The notes beneath the pieces were generated by a model. That model was not told the origin of the DNA, ran no database searches, and saw only the letters and a program-made list of their open reading frames with translations. Source: Mycolicibacterium komanii (GTDB lineage Bacteria; Actinomycetota; Actinomycetes; Mycobacteriales; Mycobacteriaceae). Taken from it: DNA of 64,000 bases. The stretch lies in the NCBI RefSeq assembly GCF_001050035.1, contig NZ_CVTA01000002.1, positions 62,001 to 126,000 of the forward strand, written 5' to 3'. This document shows, one piece after another, positions 60,862 through 64,000 of this stretch (positions are counted from its first letter, which is position 1; every line of letters begins with the position of its first letter). Position numbers and translations under genes: made by a program.

Positions 60862-60895
60862 CTTCCAAAATACCGGGCACCTTCCAAAATACCGG
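60862..60895 (-). repeat. Tandem 19-base duplication carrying the ribosome site of the DUF3090 gene
   Basis: On the coding strand CCGGTATTTTGGAAG occurs twice (60881-60895 and 60862-60876), 19 bases apart. The nearer copy puts GGAAG five bases before the ATG at 60857; the farther copy supplies a second GGAAG. The TATTTT inside each unit also fits a TANNNT -10. Confidence 0.7.
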
Positions 60896-60921
60896 TTCGG
60901 GCTTGTCAGCCGTGATTGCGA

Positions 60922-61638
60922 CTAGCCGGTGGATCCGCCCACGACGGCGTCCTCCGGCGGCACCTCGCCGTCGCCGGAATCGGCCTGACCGTCGCTCTTG
61001 GGCGGTTTGGGCACCAGGCCGGACGTCAGTTGGTCGCCGGTGTGGTTGACGTGGATCACGAAGGGGCGAACCGACGTGTAACGGATCACGCTCATCGACG
61101 CCGGGTCGGCGGTGATCCGCTGGAAGCTGTCGAGGTGGGTTCCGAGCGCGTCGGCGACGATGGCCTTGATCACATCGCCGTGCGTGCAGGCGACCCAGAG
61201 CACGTCGCCCTCGTGCTCCTCGGCGAGTCGACGATCGTGGTCGCGCACCGCGGCCACCGCGCGGGCCTGCACGTGGGCGAGGCCTTCGCCATCGGGGAAC
61301 ACCGCCGCGCTCGGCTGCTGCTGCACCACCGACCACAGCGGTTCCTTGATCAGTTCGGCGATCTTGCGGCCCGTCCAGGCGCCGTAGTCGACCTCCGAGA
61401 TCCGTTCGTCGACGATCGGGGTCAGCCCCAGCGCCGTGGCCAACGGTTCCACGGTCCGCTCGCAGCGCAGAAGTGGCGAACGCACGATCGCGCGGATTGG
61501 CAGCGTCCCGATGCGGGTCGCCACCGCTTGCGCCTGTTCGCGCCCCTTGTCGTCGAGGTCGACGCCCTCGGACCGGCCCGCGAGCGTGTGCGCGGTGTTG
61601 GAGGTCGAGCGCCCGTGGCGCAACAGGATCACCGTCAT
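60922..61638 (-). CDS. Histidine phosphatase (phosphoglycerate mutase-like)
   Basis: A 238-residue protein of the branch-1 histidine phosphatase family (Rv2135c-like). The phospho-His motif is [11 protein letters not shown], with Arg in LRCERT, catalytic acid Glu in ISEVDYGAW and the second His in [10 protein letters not shown] disordered C-terminal tail of about 35 residues follows. Start ATG 61638 overlaps the uppP stop. The physiological phosphate ester is not known. Confidence 0.88.
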   Translation of the reverse strand: MTVILLRHGRSTSNTAHTLAGRSEGVDLDDKGREQAQAVATRIGTLPIRAIVRSPLLRCERTVEPLATALGLTPIVDERISEVDYGAWTGRKIAELIKEPLWSVVQQQPSAAVFPDGEGLAHVQARAVAAVRDHDRRLAEEHEGDVLWVACTHGDVIKAIVADALGTHLDSFQRITADPASMSVIRYTSVRPFVIHVNHTGDQLTSGLVPKPPKSDGQADSGDGEVPPEDAVVGGSTG

Positions 61639-62465
61639 GTCGCCGCCACCACACCCGTCCCCAACAAGATCAACACCACGGTGCCCAGCATGACGCGATA
61701 TCCGACGAACCAGTACATGCTGTGTCTGACCAGGAACCGCAGGAACCACGCCACCGCGGCGAAGCCGACGACGAACGCGATGACCGTGGCCACGAGCAGC
61801 TGCGGGCCGCTGGCGCTCATCCCCTCACCCACCGGGTGGAAGGCGTCGGGCAGCGAGAACAACCCGGAGGCGAACACCGCGGGGATGGCCAGCAGGAAGC
61901 CGAACCGGGCGGCCACCTCACGGTTGAGGCCACAGAAGAGCCCGGCGCTGATCGTCGCTCCCGAGCGGGACACGCCGGGCAGCAGCGCCAGGCACTGCGC
62001 GAAGCCGACGATGATGCTGTCCTTGAACGTCAGCTTCTCGACCGTGCGGGTCTGGCGGCCGAAGTATTCGGCGGCGGCGATGACGGCCGAGAACACGATC
62101 AGCGCGATCGCGATGGCCCACAGATTGCGTGCCCCGGTGCGGATCTGGTCTTTGAACAGCAACCCCAGCACGCCGATCGGGATGGTGCCGACGATCACGT
62201 ACCAGCCGAGCCAGTAGTCCGCGTTGCGGTGTGCGGTGACGAACAGTCCGTTGAACCAGGCCTTGACGATGCGCCCGATGTCCTTGGCGAAATACAGCAG
62301 GACCGCGAATTCGGTGCCGAGCTGGGTGACGGCGGTGAAGGATGCGCCCGCGTCGTCGGCGAAGAAGACCCGCGAGGTGATCGCCAGATGTCCAGAGGAC
62401 GAGACGGGCAGGAATTCGGTGAGCCCCTGCACGATCGCGAGGACGACAACCTGCACCCACGACAT
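61635..62465 (-). CDS. uppP: Undecaprenyl-diphosphatase
   Basis: UppP (276 aa), an integral membrane phosphatase of eight or so helices that recycles the polyprenyl carrier lipid for cell-wall synthesis and confers bacitracin tolerance. Active-site motifs [11 protein letters not shown] and [10 protein letters not shown] are both visible. Start ATG 62465 is preferred over ATG 62483 since [18 protein letters not shown] is the usual beginning and gives the length of Rv2136c. Confidence 0.95.
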   Translation of the reverse strand: MSWVQVVVLAIVQGLTEFLPVSSSGHLAITSRVFFADDAGASFTAVTQLGTEFAVLLYFAKDIGRIVKAWFNGLFVTAHRNADYWLGWYVIVGTIPIGVLGLLFKDQIRTGARNLWAIAIALIVFSAVIAAAEYFGRQTRTVEKLTFKDSIIVGFAQCLALLPGVSRSGATISAGLFCGLNREVAARFGFLLAIPAVFASGLFSLPDAFHPVGEGMSASGPQLLVATVIAFVVGFAAVAWFLRFLVRHSMYWFVGYRVMLGTVVLILLGTGVVAAT

Positions 62466-62509
62466 TGCCGGCACGTCCGTCACGACGACGACCGTACCGT
62501 GGGCGGGTG

Positions 62510-62821
62510 TTAGCGGCCGGTCCGCGCCACGGGCTCGGCGGCGGCGACCAGATCACGTACCGCGGCGCCCACGCTGCGCCGGTCGGTGAGGTCGATGTCG
62601 GTCAACTTGCGGCTGGCAGCCGCTACCACGTCCTCCTCGTGCGGGACCGGGCCGGCCAACCGCGGGCGGTAGATCTCGATGACCAGCATCTGTCGCTCGA
62701 CGTGGAACGAGAAACTGCGGCCGTCGCCCACCTGGCCGAACCCGCTGGCGTGGAGGCCAGTGGTCATGTCCTCGATCACAAATTCCCGGGCACCCTGGGC
62801 GCGGTCCGCGGCGAGGGTCAT
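62510..62821 (-). CDS. Small conserved protein (Rv2137c-like)
   Basis: A 103-residue soluble protein beginning [20 protein letters not shown], with the beta-rich [19 protein letters not shown] and a helical C-terminus. It holds the position of M. tuberculosis Rv2137c between uppP and lppL. No motif or family with known function is recognised. It reads leftward, 44 bases before uppP, so it may head the uppP operon. Confidence 0.75.
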   Translation of the reverse strand: MTLAADRAQGAREFVIEDMTTGLHASGFGQVGDGRSFSFHVERQMLVIEIYRPRLAGPVPHEEDVVAAASRKLTDIDLTDRRSVGAAVRDLVAAAEPVARTGR

Positions 62822-62950
62822 GACGGCACCATACCGTTGACGTGGCCGCTGATTGTGGGGCCACGGCGAGCGGATGAAAGCCCACGTGCAGCGGTCTGCC
62901 TAGACTGGCCATTCAGTCGATTTCCCGTACGCACGACCGAGAGCTACCCC

Positions 62951-64000
62951 TTGCCGCCATTCGTAAACACCCCGAATCAGCCGATTCGCCGGATCGTGGC
63001 GGCCCTGGCAATCTTTCCGGCATTTGTCCTGGTCGGCGGGTGCTCGTCCGAGTCCTCCGACGCACCGCCGACGATCGCTCCCGCGCAGGCCGCGCGGTCC
63101 CCCGAGGGCACCGGCCGACCGGACGGCGTGGTGCGACCGTTGGCCGGCGATGCGCAGGCCGCGGTCGTCGACGCGGCGAGCGGTGCGCTGGCGGTGCTGG
63201 TACCCGGCCCAGCGGGAAATTCGCAGGTCACGGTGTTCGCCAGAGACGGGGCAGACGCGACGACCGTGTCGCTGTCCAGCCCGGCGACCGCCTTGACCGG
63301 CGACGGCGACGGGCACGCCTACGCCGCCACGCGCGGCGGATATCACCGGATCGACCTCGCCGCCCACGCAGCGACCAAGGTCGACGTCGAGGGGCAATCG
63401 GACACCGACTTCACCGCGATCGCCCGCCGCGCGGACGGCCGGCTGGTGCTCGGCAGCGCCGACGGCGCGGTCTACACCCTGGGCTCCGACACCGCCGTCG
63501 CGGCCCAGTTGAAGATCTTCGCGCGCGTCGACGCCCTTGTCACGCAGGGCAATACGGCCGTGGTGTTGGACCGCGGCCAGACGTCGGTGACGGCTCTCAC
63601 CGAGGACGGCACCCAGCAGGCGCAGGCGTTGCGCGCCGGTGAGGGTGCGACGACGATGGCGGCCGATCCGGCCGGCCGGGTACTGGTCGCCGACACACGG
63701 GGCGAGGGGCTGCTGGTGTTCGGCACCGACCCGCTGATCCTGCGCCAGCGCTATCCGGTGCGCGACTCCCCCTACGGTGTCGCGGGGTCGTCGACGCTGG
63801 CCTGGGTGTCGCAGACGGCGACCAACGCCGTCGTTGGCTACGATCTGGCCACCGGCATCCCCGTCGAGAAGGTGCGATATCGAACCGTGCGGCAACCCAA
63901 CTCCCTGGCATACGACGAATCCTCTGGCACGCTGTATGTGGTGTCCGGATCGGGAGCGGGTGTGCAGGTGATCGTCGACGCGGCGAAAGCGCACGCATGA
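62951..64000 (+). CDS. lppL: Lipoprotein LppL
   Basis: A 349-residue lipoprotein (Rv2138-like). Signal peptide IRRIVAALAIFPAFVLVGGC ends at a lipobox VGGC. The mature part has repeated beta-propeller-like blades: FTAIARRADGRLVLGSADGA, NTAVVLDRGQTSVTAL, TTMAADPAGRVLVADT and VYVVSGSGAGVQV-type strands. Start TTG 62951 is the best in-frame choice, but no strong ribosome site is seen. The stop coincides with the window end. Function unknown. Confidence 0.87.
   Translation: MPPFVNTPNQPIRRIVAALAIFPAFVLVGGCSSESSDAPPTIAPAQAARSPEGTGRPDGVVRPLAGDAQAAVVDAASGALAVLVPGPAGNSQVTVFARDGADATTVSLSSPATALTGDGDGHAYAATRGGYHRIDLAAHAATKVDVEGQSDTDFTAIARRADGRLVLGSADGAVYTLGSDTAVAAQLKIFARVDALVTQGNTAVVLDRGQTSVTALTEDGTQQAQALRAGEGATTMAADPAGRVLVADTRGEGLLVFGTDPLILRQRYPVRDSPYGVAGSSTLAWVSQTATNAVVGYDLATGIPVEKVRYRTVRQPNSLAYDESSGTLYVVSGSGAGVQVIVDAAKAHA

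Overview
The window is high-GC (roughly two-thirds G+C), densely coding, and clearly from a mycobacterium. The gene content (Pup-proteasome, mycothiol ligase, F420-type reductase, HelY, LppK, LppL) and gene order follow the M. tuberculosis blocks Rv2064-Rv2074, Rv2089c-Rv2097c, Rv2109c-Rv2122c and Rv2124c-Rv2138. The extra genes between these blocks (osmolyte transporter, GlcP-type sugar porter next to metH, DUF559 gene inside the paf operon) suggest a fast-growing Mycolicibacterium related to M. smegmatis. Family calls are from recognisable motifs and remembered family members; no search was run.

Layout. 1-3.8 kb: OpuC/ProU-type ABC importer (left permease cut by the window edge), an alpha-ketoglutarate/Fe(II) dioxygenase and an unrecognised 55-residue ORF. 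3.9-10.9 kb: aerobic cobalamin genes cobG-cobH-cobIJ facing cobL-cobM-cobK, with a phosphotransferase-like gene between. 10.9-14.3 kb: an SDR, an F420-dependent reductase, a PepE dipeptidase and a 5'-3' exonuclease. 14.3-23.6 kb: a DUF4333 membrane protein, helY, tatC, tatA, pafC, pafB, then a DUF559 nuclease-like gene bounded by two palindromic repeats, then pafA. 23.8-26.5 kb: an EspC-like small protein, a WXG-like/DUF1023 hydrolase and an epoxide-hydrolase-like protein. 26.5-34.8 kb: prcA, prcB, pup, dop, two tandem Rv2113-like membrane proteins, an unknown gene and mpa. 35-38.9 kb: MTB12-like secreted protein, lppK, a DUF503 gene, trmI, a RecB-like nuclease and a thioesterase. 39-44.8 kb: an accessory stretch (DinB-like, DUF222/HNH, ArsR operon, flavoprotein disulfide reductase). 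44.9-53.6 kb: hisG, hisE, an FAD dehydrogenase, a sugar porter, a HAD phosphatase and metH. 54-64 kb: a PAC2 protein, a DUF1254 lipoprotein, an SDR, mshC, cysQ, conserved actinobacterial genes, uppP and lppL.

Together the genes cover most of the Pup-proteasome pathway: Pup, Dop (deamidation and removal), PafA (ligation), Mpa (ATPase), PrcBA (protease) and the DNA-damage regulator PafBC. They also include a cobalamin corrin-ring segment whose end product is used by MetH. No tRNA, rRNA, CRISPR array, prophage or intact insertion sequence was seen. The only non-coding stretch above 300 bases is 53567-54077, upstream of metH. It appears to hold a riboswitch-like leader and a possibly frameshifted small gene.

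Most worth following up: (1) a metH leader resembling an S-adenosylhomocysteine riboswitch with an alternative hairpin that hides the ribosome site; (2) the DUF559 gene framed by two long palindromes inside the pafA-pafBC operon, with a half copy near cobIJ; (3) the EspC-like/DUF1023 pair beside the proteasome genes; (4) an apparent CTG start in a CTGA overlap; (5) a small ORF divergent from cobG.
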